Assembly (NCBI GenBank): GCA_021613535.1
Contig: CP075496.1
Coordinates: 2,790,001-2,854,000, forward strand
Direction: 5' to 3'
Source of the DNA: Adineta vaga
Taxonomy: Eukaryota > Rotifera
DNA: 64,000 nt
Part shown: positions 38,479 through 51,074 of the stretch, piece after piece
How the letters are laid out: each line of letters begins with the position of its first letter
Numbering within the stretch: position 1 is the first letter of the stretch
Position numbers and translations under genes: made by a program
The notes under the pieces: generated by a model
The model's input: only the letters and a program-made list of their open reading frames with translations
Told to the model about the DNA's origin: nothing
Databases searched by the model: none

Positions 38479-40550
38479 ATGTCGACATTTACATCTCGTA
38501 CAAATATTGTCACAGGAAATAATGACTGGGTGTTTGTTGATGATGATAATTTTGATTATCAACAAGAATTAGCTCGATCAGCATTTGCTGATATGCTTCA
38601 TGATCATGAACGTAATATTCAATATGAAAAAGCAATTATTAAAACAATTAACACACTTTCAAAAACTATTGATAGAATACATGTACTTGATATTGGAACA
38701 GGTACTGGTCTTCTTTCTATGATGGCTGCACGAGCATTAAATTCCTCATGTTCATCGCGCATTACTGCTTGTGAAGTATTTCAACCCATGGCGAAAATTG
38801 CGAAGAAATGTATTGAAAGGAATGGTTTTAATGATCGTATTCGTGTGATTGATAAACGTTCAACTGAACTTGATTTAAATAGAGATTTAGAAGGTGATCG
38901 AATTAATATGATTGTCGCTGAAGTATTCGACACTGAATTGATTGGTGAAGGTGCTTTACGAACATTTTCCGAAGCATGTAAACATTTAACAATTGATAAG
39001 GATAATCTTCGAATAATTCCAGCACGTGCAATTATTTATATTCAATTAGTTGAATCATCATTTCTTCAAGAATTTCATACATTAAAAAACTTATTGAACG
39101 AAGAAAAACGTATTCAAATTCCATTGGATTGTCGAAATTTAGCTGGTGATACAATCTTTGATTTAAATGTTAATGAAATCAAAGATAATATTCGTCCATT
39201 ATCGAAACCAATACCAATATTTGATTTTGATTTTAAATCAATCAATGATAAAAATAATTTTACTGAAGAGAAAATTTTCAAAAATATTTCTTGTGAAACG
39301 GATGGACAAATCGATGCTTTTATTATGTGGTGGAATTTAGATATGGATGAAGATGGAGAAATTCAATTAGGTACAATACCAATTTGGTGTTATGATGATC
39401 CAGAAAAGGCGAAACATATTCAATGGAGAGAACATTGGATACATGGAATTTATTATCCTCAACAATCAAAACAAATCAAAGCAAAAGAAGAAGTAAGAAT
39501 TTATTTTATTGTATAAAGATTATTGTCCTATTTTGTTTTCTTTAGATAGATTTATATTGTTTTCATGATGAATATAGTTTGTATTTCGATGTGGGTTCAT
39601 CACCATTTCCATCTCGTTCATTTACACCAGCATTTCTTAGTCGTTCAGCAATGGCTGGTTTTAATAATGATAAACGTCGTAATAAATATATCGAAGGTTT
39701 GAAAAAATCGTTTTCAAATTCATCGATCAATCGTTGTTTATATATCGGTGATGGATTATTATTACCGTTACTTGTTCTTGAAATGTATCCACATATTGAA
39801 TTGATTATTTTCCAATCATCGAATATTCATTTAGTTCAAACATTAAAAGCTATTCTTGAAAATTCTTCAAATCAATGCAATTATCGATTTATATCATCAT
39901 TAGATAAAGATACAATTGATTTTCAAAATCTTGACATGATTTTATCAGAACCGTTTTTTACGAAATCAATTTTACCATGGGATAATCTTCATTTCTATTA
40001 TCTTCTTCAGCAACAACAACAACATTCGAATATAAAACTATTTCCTCAAAAAGCTCGAATACGTTGTATTGCATTAGAATTTGATAATTTACATAAAATC
40101 CGTTCACCTGTTCATCAATGTTGTCAATTTGATTTAACACCATTTGATCAACAAATTCTTGGAGCTTCATTAAATGTTGATGCAATGATAGAACCTCAAT
40201 CTTTATTCGAATATTCATCAAAAAAGCCAACACTTTCACCAATTATTGATTTGATTGAAATTGATTTTCAAAAAAATTATCAAGACAAAATTGAAAAAAA
40301 TCATTTCGATATACCCATTACAGCCGATGGTATTTGTAATGGTATTGCATTTTGGATTGATTATCAATTAGAAGAAAATCTTTGGTTAACAACTGGTATC
40401 GAAAATGAGAATGATTCATGGGTTAATTATTCAAAACAAGGTGTACATCTTCTATTAAAACCATTGAAAATCAAATCTGGAATGAAATTATCGATTAATG
40501 CTGGATTTAATTTTCAACAAGGACAATTTCTTTTTGATATTCTTTCCTAG
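38479..40550 (+). CDS. PRMT7: Protein arginine N-methyltransferase 7
   Basis: Type III arginine methyltransferase making monomethyl-arginine from S-adenosylmethionine. Two exons (38479..39492, 39546..40550) encode 672 residues (human 692). The protein has the family's two tandem methyltransferase modules. In the first, motif I is VLDIGTGTGLLSMM (about 69-82) and the double-E loop is AEVFDTELIGEGAL. The start MSTFTSRTN-x-V-T-G and DYQQELARSAFADMLHD match PRMT7 orthologues. The second module keeps the Rossmann region (CLYIGDGLLLPLLVLEMY) and LSEPFFTKSILPW but has a divergent motif I, as expected for the inactive pseudo-dimer half. An upstream in-frame ATG at 38413 would add a basic 22-residue extension. 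Confidence 0.95.
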
Positions 40551-40566
40551 TTTTTCATCGATTTCT

Positions 40567-40592
40567 TTGTTTGTTTGTTTGTTTGTTTGTTT
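40567..40592. repeat. (GTTT)n tetranucleotide repeat
   Basis: About six tandem copies of TTTG/GTTT lie just downstream of the PRMT7 stop codon. Confidence 0.85.
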
Positions 40593-42724
40593 AAAAAAAT
40601 CGAATCAGATAAACTTTTTAAATTGATTCACATACATGAATCAAACTAACATCTGGATATTATCTCACCTACTATGCAATAGAAATTTCAATGATGCATT
40701 TATATTTCCAATGGATCAGAAGGGAATTGTCCTATCATTAAATATCATGTGTATCTTATTTAATTGTCGAAGAAAACAAGAAGAAACATCAGTACAGAGC
40801 TTTTCATTGACAAGTTATTTATTTTCTGTGAAAAAAATTCAATAAAAACATATCAAAAGAAAAATTAAACTTATTTGCTTTTTAGAAATAGATTAAATTT
40901 GAATATTCTACGAAATATATACGTTTATATAATCAAATACTTATTTGCCAGCTTTTTTTCAGTAACAATCGAATTGTTTGCATATCAAGTGTCATTTTAC
41001 GTTTAACACTTTCTTTCATTGCATCTCATACATCAATTTTGCTTGATCACGACATTGTCAAGGTAAATGCCGATATACACGCTGTTGCAACTACCTTCTG
41101 TTGTTTCTCCCAATGTTTTACATCAACCCGACAGTTAACTATTGCTTTATTCATCTGTTCTTCTCATTCGCATCATGCAGCATACATTCTTTCAAGCACA
41201 TATTGATTCATTTTCATACTCTTACACTTTTGCATCTACCTGAATCGAGAACACGGATAGACAAAAGAGAAAAGCTGATGCCCTACACACGTTTATAGTC
41301 AGTCTGGTGACCATCGCTTTGAATAGCATTTAACAGAGTGATACTACTTATTCGTTTATACTTTCATTTCTTATACCCATTTTCTCTTATCCAGCACATT
41401 TATTCATTCGTTCGTCCATCCATATGCATAGAGTAAAAAGAATGGACGAAACATCTGCAGTTGCCTTTCAGCTTGTACGCTTTGTATGAGTGCTCGTGTT
41501 TTATAGTCTTTCGAACAAATTCGACGTGTTCTCTTGCTTGATAGTATGCATTCTATTTTGCAAGGAGGAGTAAGAGTAATAGTAGCAATAGCAGTAGCAA
41601 TCTGTGAGATGGGCGAACGCACGAAACGAGTAGGAAAGAGAGTGAGTGAGTGAGAGAGACGGAGAAAAAAAAGAAAATGCATTCGACAAGCAACTACCAG
41701 AAGTAATAACAACCTTCATTCCTTTCAATAAATATCAAGAGCATATCTTCACAAACAAGCCTATTTTTCTTTGTAATAGATTGTTAAAAGACAAATCAAT
41801 GAACAGTAAGATAATTTCATCGTTGACTTTCATCAATATGAATAAATAAATAATATTTAAACAAGTTTTTTTTTCTTTGTGAAAAGTAAGAGAACGAAGA
41901 ACAGAACATTGATTGAATTGAATATGTGAAGAGTAAACAATGATTATCGAAAACAGTTTCCAAAAATTTTCAATAAAGTTTATGGAAAAAGAAAAGTTTT
42001 TTTTTCTTCTACCTCATTTAGCACTTAGCAACATGCTATATACGATAACGAGGGACTAGAAATCGAAAGAAAATGAGGCAGAAAAGAGAAGAAAAGAAAG
42101 AGAACGGTCAAAATAGAGAAGGTGACACTGCATACTAGTAATCGTTTTTATTTGTTGGTTATGTTCTTCTTGTTGTCACTAGTCGTTCTTATATATGTCC
42201 AGGCATGTCTATGTATGATCGATTTATTAGAACGAACAGTAATGTTTGAAAGTTACAGGAGAAATATTCTATTTTATTCTTTTCTTTTCAAAATGTGTTA
42301 CCTGTCTAATATTGATTTGTTTTTCAATTTGATATTAATTGTCTCTATGTTTATTTTTTTTAATCAGATATCTTATCGCTATTGCTCATAACTTTAAGTG
42401 TATTTCCGGAATGAAGAAACAAAAACAAAACGAATGCCTTGACTACCGAAATCCATCACTTGACTCCGTAATTATTTTCTTTTCAATATAAATAATAACA
42501 TTCAAGTGTTAGTGCGCGTCTTCATTATTATTATCATCATCATCACAGTGTAACGTTGGGCACAAAACTCGCATTTGCACTGGCGGCGTCTATAGCTAAC
42601 TGGCGTGTATGTCCTTGCTTGCTCACATGCGCCTACCCTTCCCTAACTGTAAAAAAAGAAGAACAGACAAGAAATCGACGACTTTGCTTTCCGTCAAAGC
42701 AAAAACTGCAACGGTTGTCGGGGG

Positions 42725-42731
42725 TATAAAA
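42725..42731 (+). promoter_or_regulatory. TATA box of the zinc-finger gene
   Basis: TATAAAA is set in a locally GC-rich stretch (GGGGTATAAAAAACG). A GTATGT donor lies about 100 bp downstream at 42828, so a transcript starting near 42755 would have a short noncoding first exon spliced to the coding exon. Confidence 0.55.
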
Positions 42732-42827
42732 AACGTACTGCAAGCCAACCTTGGTAGATACTTTAAACGTGCTGTTTGATGTTACGTAGAGTGCAGAAAA
42801 AAGAAAACCGATAGAAAGAACTATAAG

Positions 42828-43268
42828 GTATGTGTTCTGTTATTTATTTCAAATGTCGAAAAAAATGAATATATATATGTATGTATATGTATGTATATGC
42901 ATGGATATGAGCAGACATACAAATAAAGTATAAGTATTTATCATTAAAAAAAAGCTATCTGTGAATTAATAACTAGCATGTATATGTATGTATATATGTA
43001 TTGAAGGAGTATTAACTAGATGTATTGAATTAAAATACATGCTTTTTGCTTTTTATTCTATGGTATAAAATAGAGAAAGGTGATTCGAACTATAGAGATT
43101 CTTCTGCTACTGCATTCGCTTTGTCGCTTAGTCTGCCTGCACCAGCTCGACGCACATATACGCACATGCGTCTATTCTTCTCTTTTCTCCTTCTTCGACA
43201 AGGCAGACAGCAGAAAGCATACACGCGGCATACATACACACGTACATAAGCATAGTGATCATATCGGA

Positions 43269-43299
<31 letters not shown>

Positions 43300-43391
43300 C
43301 CGCGTCGGCGGTCAACTCTGTTTCGCTCTTGTCACTCCAATAGATTGTACTTCGTATATTCTAGATTATATAGATAAATCTATACTTTCAG
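42828..43391 (+). other. Putative 5'UTR intron of the zinc-finger gene
   Basis: The donor AAG/GTATGT at 42828 and the acceptor TTTCAG at 43391, four bases before the ATG, frame a 564-bp intron. It contains TATG and (GA)n repeats (about 43269-43289). Confidence 0.5.
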
Positions 43392-43395
43392 CAAG

Positions 43396-46300
43396 ATGAT
43401 GATGGACACCACCGTTGATATGGACGGTACGGCGTTCATTTGTCCCGAATGTAATTTTAATGGTAAAAGTTTACCAGAATTGATTAGCCACTTAAATGAC
43501 GCACACAGTGAAGGTTTGTTTATTTAACACCAAGATACTCTCTGTTTCAGTAACTGATCTTATTTAATAAATATAGAAACGGCTATTAAAAGTGAAGCAC
43601 CACCAAAAACTGTTCCATCAGTAATGCAACCAGAAAAACGTTCAAGACGTAAGCCAGCTTTTAGTCATCAGGTAAGGCTTAATCATCTTTTTCTTTTGCC
43701 TTTGATTTTTTATCCTTTCGCTTTCGTTGATTTCGAAGATTATTTCTCAAGCATCACGACCATCGTCAACATTATTTAATCAACATAATCAATCAAACAA
43801 CGAATCAGGTATTGATTGCATGATTTCCTTGATCAAATTTTTCAGTTTTTGAAATAGAATCAAACGAACTTTGGAATCGAAGTTCAACATTAGATAGAAA
43901 TGAACCAACATCTATATCAACATTTACAGATGACTCATCCATATCGATGATTAGTGATGAAAATACTAATATAAATATAAATTCTAAACATCTATCCAAT
44001 TCTATGCCTACTGCTAAACGTAATCCAAATGTCCTTCATTCAATTCTTAGTCAACAACGACCAATAGCACCAAAAAATGGTTCACCAACAGCAACAAAAA
44101 GTAAACGAAAACATAGTTCTATCACATATTTTTCTCAAATATCCTTTTTAGTTACACCTCTCTCATCACCATTGGTAAGTTCCTCACCAACTACCGATAA
44201 TTCATTTTATTCACCAACAAATCATTCCATACAAGCATATCGAAAAAATTTTCAATGTCGAATGTGCCGTTTAACTTACAAAGTATTCTATTGCATTATT
44301 TCTATTTGTTTTCAATTTTTGCTTTTTGTTTTCTTTTCATTTAGAATTTTCATGATTGTACAGCTCATATACGTAAAAAACATGAAATTAGTCATGCACA
44401 AGCTGGACAGTATGTTGAAAAACTCGATACAGATGCGCCATTACCACCGTCAGCAACTGGAAATTATAAATTTCGTGTTAAAGTTAAATCATTACCACCC
44501 CAACACCACCTAATAAATTCAACAACAACAGCAATAAAACGAACTTCATTCACACCTGATTTTACTCAAATATTTCAATGTAAATATTGTTCATTTACAA
44601 GTAATTGGCCAGAAGAACTTAGTAAACATCAACGTTCGATACATCCGAATTACCCGCCATATCTTTTACAACACGATTATTCAAATGATGATCAAGAAAT
44701 CAATAATAATAATTTGAATGATGATGAAAGTATATCAACACTATTAATTGATTCAGTCGGAGCTTTTGGAGAAGTTATTGATTCGAATGAAGCTATGGAT
44801 GGAAATGATTGTGATGAAATGGAATGTCAAGATGAGGAATTATTGATTGAACATGATGTTGATGATGATGAAGAAGATGCGTAAGTATTCGATTTAATTA
44901 TTTATTCAACTTTTCTTGTTTGTCTTTTTCAAGACTTTGGAAATATCAACAAGAAATTAATGATATATCTGAATCAGATCTTATAATCACAAATAATAAC
45001 AATAATCTATCAAATTATTCATTTGCAAGACGATTTAAAAAATTTCGTTGTCCACATTGTGAACATTCGTATGATAATCTTATGAGTTTTATTTATTTAT
45101 TTTCGTTTCTACCATTGATTCTTTTAGTGCACCAACATTAACTAAATTAAAACTTCATGTAGCAACCCATATCAATATTAAACCATTCATGTGTTCAATT
45201 TGTGGATGGAGAGCAAATCTTCGTTGGTATATTCAAGTGAGGTTTTAAACTGTAGGAAAAGAGTTCGTATTCTAAGAACTGATTAACTCATGAAAGGAAA
45301 AATACGTTTTTGAAATAAATGCAAAGTAAATCCATCAAATCCTTGATATATGTGTTTTAGACTGAATATATAAGATATCTTTTCTATTTCTTAAATATTT
45401 CATTTGATAGTGTCATGCAAAAAAACGTCATTCAAATATGAATTTTGAAGTTTTACAACTATCTCATGAAGAAGCTGAACAAACTATCAATGCATATATG
45501 AAAGAACGTGGTCTCGATCCAAAATTAAATCTTCATCAAGATTCTAAACGTCGTTTTCAATGTTCATTCTGTCAATTTCGTTCGAGTCATCCAAAATTTC
45601 TTGAACAACATATGGCCACCAATCATCCACAGAAATCTTTTTCAAAACTATTGACTAATAAATCTCAACCGAACAATAAAATCAATTCATCAAGTCAATC
45701 AAATAGTTATGATTCTAATGATGACAAACTCTATTCTAAATTTATGATTAAACCACCAGTAACAACATCTAATAGTGATTATCATGAAGATAAACAACCA
45801 TCTCAAGCACTTTATAATCGTTCAAGTTTAATACAGTCGGATGGAACAGTCATCTTACCTGATCCATCACAAATAGTTTATCCAAATTTTTCTTCGCATG
45901 CTAATTTTAATTCAAATCGTTTGTTCTATTGTGCTTTATGTTATCGTGGTTATCGATGGCGTTATGATGTTAAACGTCACCATAAAACGATGCATGAAAC
46001 ACCTGAAGATGAAGCTGCAATGGGTTTATCAATGAGTCCAAAATCTGTTAAACGTCGAAATAAAGAATTCAATCGAAATTTTCGTTATTTGGAATATGTT
46101 CCACAATTAGATGGTCTCATTCAAGCATCAATGTCAAGTGTTAGTAATCATAATCAACATCATAATAATCAACATCATCATCATCATCATCATCAATATT
46201 CAATTAAACAAGATAATGGCTTTGATGGAGAACCAACATTGGATAATATTACTGATGAAGATGATAGTCAAGATGATGATTTAAAATTAAATATAGCTGA

Positions 46301-48333
46301 AGCACGTACAGTTGATATAACTGAAGATGAAGCAGCTGCTTTACTTATGATTGACCCACTAAAATCAGATAATAGCTCATTACTTGTTACTGATCATCCG
46401 GATGATTCCATTATTATATTTGATGATGATCGTTCTAATTTAAATAAATCAAATGATCTATCGAAAAGTTTAAATCGTTCATCAACTGGTTTTAAACCAT
46501 ATCGTTGTCCATATTGTTTTTATCGGACAAACTGGCGTACAGATTCCTTACGACATATTCGTGCCCGTCATAAAATTGAACCTACACAAGATGGATATTA
46601 TGAAATGACGTCAGAAGAAGCTGAAAGTACTTATGCGGAATATGAACGAACATTTGGTTTTGTTGTTTCAAAGAAAGTTTTAGGACGTTTTACAGATTTT
46701 CGTCATATGGAATGGAAAGATTTACAACGATCAATTTGGGACAAAATTAAGGATAAACAAGGTTATGAACAAATTATCTATGATCGTCTTCGACCAGATG
46801 ATTATATTGAAACAACAAAAATGAGTCCAACAACAATTACCAAACAATCAATTCCTACATCGATAGTTAATAAAACATCATCTATACTTAAATCGAAACG
46901 AATGTTTACTTGTATGAAATGTGCATTTCGTTCACATAAACTTATCGAATTAGATAAACATATCTGTACACAATATCAAAAGGTAAATTTCAATGTGAAA
47001 TGTAACATTTCCTTGTTATTTTTCTCTTTTTCTTCTAGTTAAAACAAGGGCAAATACATGGAAAATGTCTCGTTTCACTTTATCAATGTACGAAATGTTC
47101 ATATCGAACAATATATAAAAATTATGCACGAAAACATATTTGTTTACATCGAATGAAGGATAAAAAACGAAAGAAATTCTATTATTGTTCATTTTGTGGA
47201 TATAATCATCACCAACGAAATATAATCACTGTACATATTGCTAAACAACATTCAACAGAAAATACATCTACAACAACAAGTTCTTCGAAGGTAATGAAAG
47301 TTTTCTTCCATAGTTATAGATTCCCTCAATGTAAATACGACAAATTCTTTCTCTTCTTTGGTATTCTAAATAGCATCTAGTCAGAATACCATGGAACTCC
47401 GTGTTATTTCTCTTAATATACTTGAATAATTAAATAGTTTACGAAGAAAAAGATTAGTGCGAAAGTATCTCTCATTGTTATTACTCAAGTGATAAGAGTT
47501 AAAATGAAAAAACGAATGTCTATTTTTCAATGAATAGTTTATTATAATTTATGAATTCTATTTAGACAAATAATGATGCTGATTTTTCTATAAAACAAAT
47601 AAATTTACGTCGATCATTCATTGAAAATCAATTAGCTAAGCATCAAGTGGAAAATTCTTCTATTTTTTATTGTTCCGCATGTCCACATATCTCCACTTCA
47701 GTATTAGAACATGATCATCATCAATCATGTCATCAATTTAACTCTTTGAATCCATACAAATGCTCTCATTGTACATTTGCATCGAATTCGTTATTATATA
47801 CAGTAGATATTTTCTGATTTTATTTCTTCGTTTTATCATTTAAATTTTTCTAGCAACAACATAATCTATTGCATTCAAAAACAAGTCGTTTATTATCATT
47901 GCATACTGATACAAAAAATTTCAAACATCTTTGTAAGTTTCATTATTTAATTGATTAAAATTTTGTATTAAAGATTTTGTTTATAGCGGTGTCCATGATA
48001 TACAAAGAAACTCTTGGTAAAAATCATCGTTATCATTGTCCGATTTGTCGAAAATTTTCGTCGAGTACTTCATCAATAGTACTCAATCATATCAAAGTGA
48101 GAATTTAAATTTACTTAATCAATTTTCTAGATTTTTTTCATTCTTTTAGAATACTCATACAGAGAACAGTAATCAACTTGATAATAGCCTGATAATCGGC
48201 TCAGATATAGCGAAAGAAATTCTTGCATTAGGAAGTAAATTGATTAGCAAATAGTTTCAATCAATTTGATTTATTTTGGTAAAATTTTTCTTTAGAAACG
48301 GTGACTAATGATCAACAAATGGATCTTAGTTGA
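43396..48333 (+). CDS. Large multi-C2H2 zinc-finger protein, probable transcription factor
   Basis: A 1290-residue nuclear-type protein with about 14 C2H2 or C2H2-like fingers, several split by introns. Fourteen exons: 43396..43513, 43577..43671, 43739..43808, 43846..44282, 44345..44880, 44934..45068, 45128..45236, 45411..46982, 47039..47290, 47566..47802, 47854..47932, 47987..48096, 48150..48234, 48296..48333. All are in frame. Examples are FICPECNFNGKSLPELISH at the N-terminus, FRCPHC...KLHVATH (reconstituted across exons 6-7), FYCALCYRGYRWRYDVKRHH and YRCPYCFYRTNWRTDSLRH in exon 8, and YHCPICRKFSSSTSSIVLNH across exons 12-13. Long acidic and Asn/His-rich linkers separate the fingers. Spaced fingers with C-x-F-R-S patterns resemble ZNF462/REST-like proteins, but no orthologue is claimed. 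DNA binding is inferred. Confidence 0.88.
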
Positions 48334-48963
48334 TTATTCTCCACGAGAATGTTGCTCAAACAAGTTTATACAAACTTGAAAAAAAAAAACAAACAATTGA
48401 AACATAAACATACAATTTTTGTATAACGTCAGATGGTTTTGTTCCCTTTATTCTTTTCCATATCGATTTTTGTTGATGTTATTTCTTTTTTTTCCTTTGG
48501 TTATCTCGAAACTTTGATGTTCTATTCATATGAACTTTGTTGCCATTTTTTTCTTTTTTTCTTTTCGACGAATATTCGTCTCCTGTATTGCATCAGACAT
48601 CCAGTTATCTTCATTTGTACACTATGTGTTCAAACAAACTGAAACTTCAGACAGAGACAGAGAGAAAAAGTCCTCTTCTTTCCTTAAAAATAGTATGTTT
48701 CTGTAACGGTTCTCTGTTTACTTTATCATTTTGTCTTTATCTATTTTTGTTGCCTGTCTAACTATATATACCAAACATATGAAACTGATTCTCATTTACA
48801 TTGAATGTTTTATTCGATTTCATACAGACTTATAGATCTAATGAATATTTATGATTTGGAGATTTTCTTTTTGAATTCAAATGTATATTTACAAAGAATT
48901 GTTATTCGACAAAGTAACAATAATACGAAAAAGATATATATATATATAATAGATAGATAATTA
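48334..48963. other. Convergent 3' region of zinc-finger gene and UBR7
   Basis: 630 bp of T-rich 3'UTR-type sequence with a (TA)n run near 48934-48948. No gene is seen. Confidence 0.45.
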
Positions 48964-50573
48964 TTAAAATTTACAATTATCCGGTGGCATAAATGTTGTA
49001 CGCTGTTGTTCTTTGCGTTTTTCTTGTAATTCAGCAAAGAATGTGGTAACATCATTCGCTGTTAAAACTCCATCACCATGAGCTTTTCCACGAAGAAAAT
49101 CACCTAATGATTGTTTGAAATCATTAATACCTAAAAGATTTTTCAGTATTTCTTCTTTCTTTTCCAATCACTTCATTTCATTTTACCTTGTAAAACTTCT
49201 AATTTTTTCACATGATCAAGTCTTTGTAATGAATCAGCAAGCAACTGATCACCATCAAGATTTGCACTTTTAGCTAAGGCTTGTTTTTCATATTCTTGTA
49301 CAGCGTCATCATCATTAAATATAACTGTTAAATTAACATCATCATATAATTTCTAATTACGTAAAAAAGTTACTTTTTTTATACTAAAATTGTATATTAT
49401 CAATTCAACTTACACAACATTGATTACAACGACATAATCGTTTTCGCCAATCATCACGTAAGAAGATTGTATGAGGCTCCTTAATGTTTACATTACTATT
49501 GGAATTGAGAAGACACAATGGAGTATTACTAGCAGCTACATTGATAAAGAAAAAAAAACATTATCAAGAATAAAGAGACATTTTAGAAAATTAAATATGA
49601 TTTACCAGCATTATTTTCTACGGCAAGTGTAACAATTGAACGAGATTCTAAATGAGATAATTCAATTTTGAAATCATGTATATTGCTCGTTCTCTTTACC
49701 ATCATAATGAATTAGAAATGGATATTTAGTAACACATGATTGACAAATCATATCCATTTGATCACTTTCATTTTCTTCCATTGGTAATGAAACACCCAAA
49801 TGCTTTAAGAAGATAATAAAAAGAAATGAATAGACATGAAATTCGAAATTTATTTACTTGACTATGAAACCAATCTTCACAAATCATACATTGAAGCATA
49901 GCATCATCAGCTGTCTGAAAACAAATAAATAATTTTCATCTTTTCGCTCCACAGATATGTGATGATTTACTGGTGATTCTTTATCAGGATATGGACGTTT
50001 ACATGTACAATATAAACCACGAAAATTATCATCATACTTATTCGAAAGATTCTCTGAATCTTTATTCTAAAATACAAATCAAATCAATTGAAATTATAAG
50101 AAATGGAGATCTTACCGGACAAAGTTTACATGGTTGATTATTAAATTTCGAATTTCCACAATCACAACGGAAAAATCTTTGTCGAAAAAAAAGACAATAA
50201 CATATCTTTGAAAAGTTTGTAAATAACAAATACCCTACCGTCGTGTATATAATTCATTAACTTCATGATTTTGATGACAATGATATGCACATGCTGCACA
50301 AATACCAGCTAATTGACCATTACCATTCTTATAACATGTCATACAAACAAATAGAGCTTGTCGTTTTACATATCCCTGAAATAATAAAACTTTATCAATG
50401 TATATTCTTTATTCGAATTTCTGCTTCTTTACTTGAGGATATGTGCATATGTCCGTATCACAATTTCCATATAATGCTCGTTCACGATCTAATTCAGCTT
50501 CTTCATCATCAATTTGTTCAAGTAATTCACTATATGTAACAATTTCTTCATCGTCTTTGTCCGTAGTTGACAT
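48964..50573 (-). CDS. UBR7: UBR7-type E3 ubiquitin ligase (UBR box plus PHD finger)
   Basis: UBR7 is a nuclear/cytoplasmic E3 that ubiquitinates histone H2B Lys120 through its PHD finger. Ten exons: 50573..50433, 50375..50239, 50176..50116, 50066..49971, 49914..49858, 49802..49700, 49647..49606, 49535..49414, 49352..49187, 49130..48964, giving 363 residues (human 425). The UBR box (about 48-112) reads GYVKRQALFVCMTC, GICAACAYHCHQNHEVNELY and FRCDCGNSKFNNQPCKLCP. The PHD region follows with NKYDDNFRGLYCTCKRPYPD and MLQCMICEDWFHSQHLGV. The C-terminal RKRLCRCNQCCKLYDDVNLT matches the family's conserved tail. The linker between PHD and tail is shorter than in vertebrates and includes a 42-nt exon behind a 52-bp intron. 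The start follows an ATTAG acceptor-like site. Confidence 0.93.
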
Positions 50574-51074
50574 GAAAGCTTTTTTTCTAATCAAAATAAA
50601 AAATTCATGATATATTGACTTGACAACGAAATGAAAACGATTAACAAATTTATTATCTAGGAAATAAACGTCTTTCATTACTGATAAATCTCTCAATTCA
50701 TACATTCCTATAACTTAGTTGTATTGTATTTCTCTCGAAAAAATATTCTATCAGCTTACCTATATATATATATATATATGTATCTCGAATATAAAGTAAA
50801 AGTGTTGTGTCTTATTTTTTTTATTTCGACGATGTTTTTTTTAAAAGAGTATTCTCTAGAACAAACCAAAAAGAAAACAAGATGATCAATGATACGACAT
50901 AATGTCCTAGAACAGTGCAAAAGATTAATAGAAAAAAAAAGAAGAAGAAAAGAAGTATAATAACGGTAAAAACACAACAATAACGATAACAATGTCATTC
51001 ATCAAGTTGAAGAGCATCATATGCAAACACGCACACGCACACAGATTTGTTCTTTATGTCTCGTTCATCAATGT
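50574..51074 (-). other. UBR7-CCT8 spacer
   Basis: 501 bp between the CCT8 stop and the UBR7 ATG (both minus strand), AT-rich with a (TA)n tract at 50761-50779. In-frame sequence continues upstream of the chosen UBR7 ATG, but an acceptor-like AG about 12 bases before it argues against the extension. Confidence 0.4.

Larger units (their letters stand above)
40551..43395. other. 2.8-kb noncoding region upstream of the zinc-finger gene
   Basis: It contains the PRMT7 3'UTR, a (GTTT)n tract, AT-rich DNA, a more GC-rich patch at about 42550-42800, a TATA box, and the noncoding first exon and 5'UTR intron of the zinc-finger gene. No coding exon is supported. Confidence 0.5.

Noticed and set aside
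42122-42391. 89-codon hydrophobic frame resembling a membrane protein
   Set aside because: Composition is driven by T-rich DNA upstream of the zinc-finger promoter, with no supporting signals.
50574-50705. Upstream N-terminal extension of UBR7
   Set aside because: An acceptor-like ATTAG lies just before the chosen ATG, and the extension has no family similarity.
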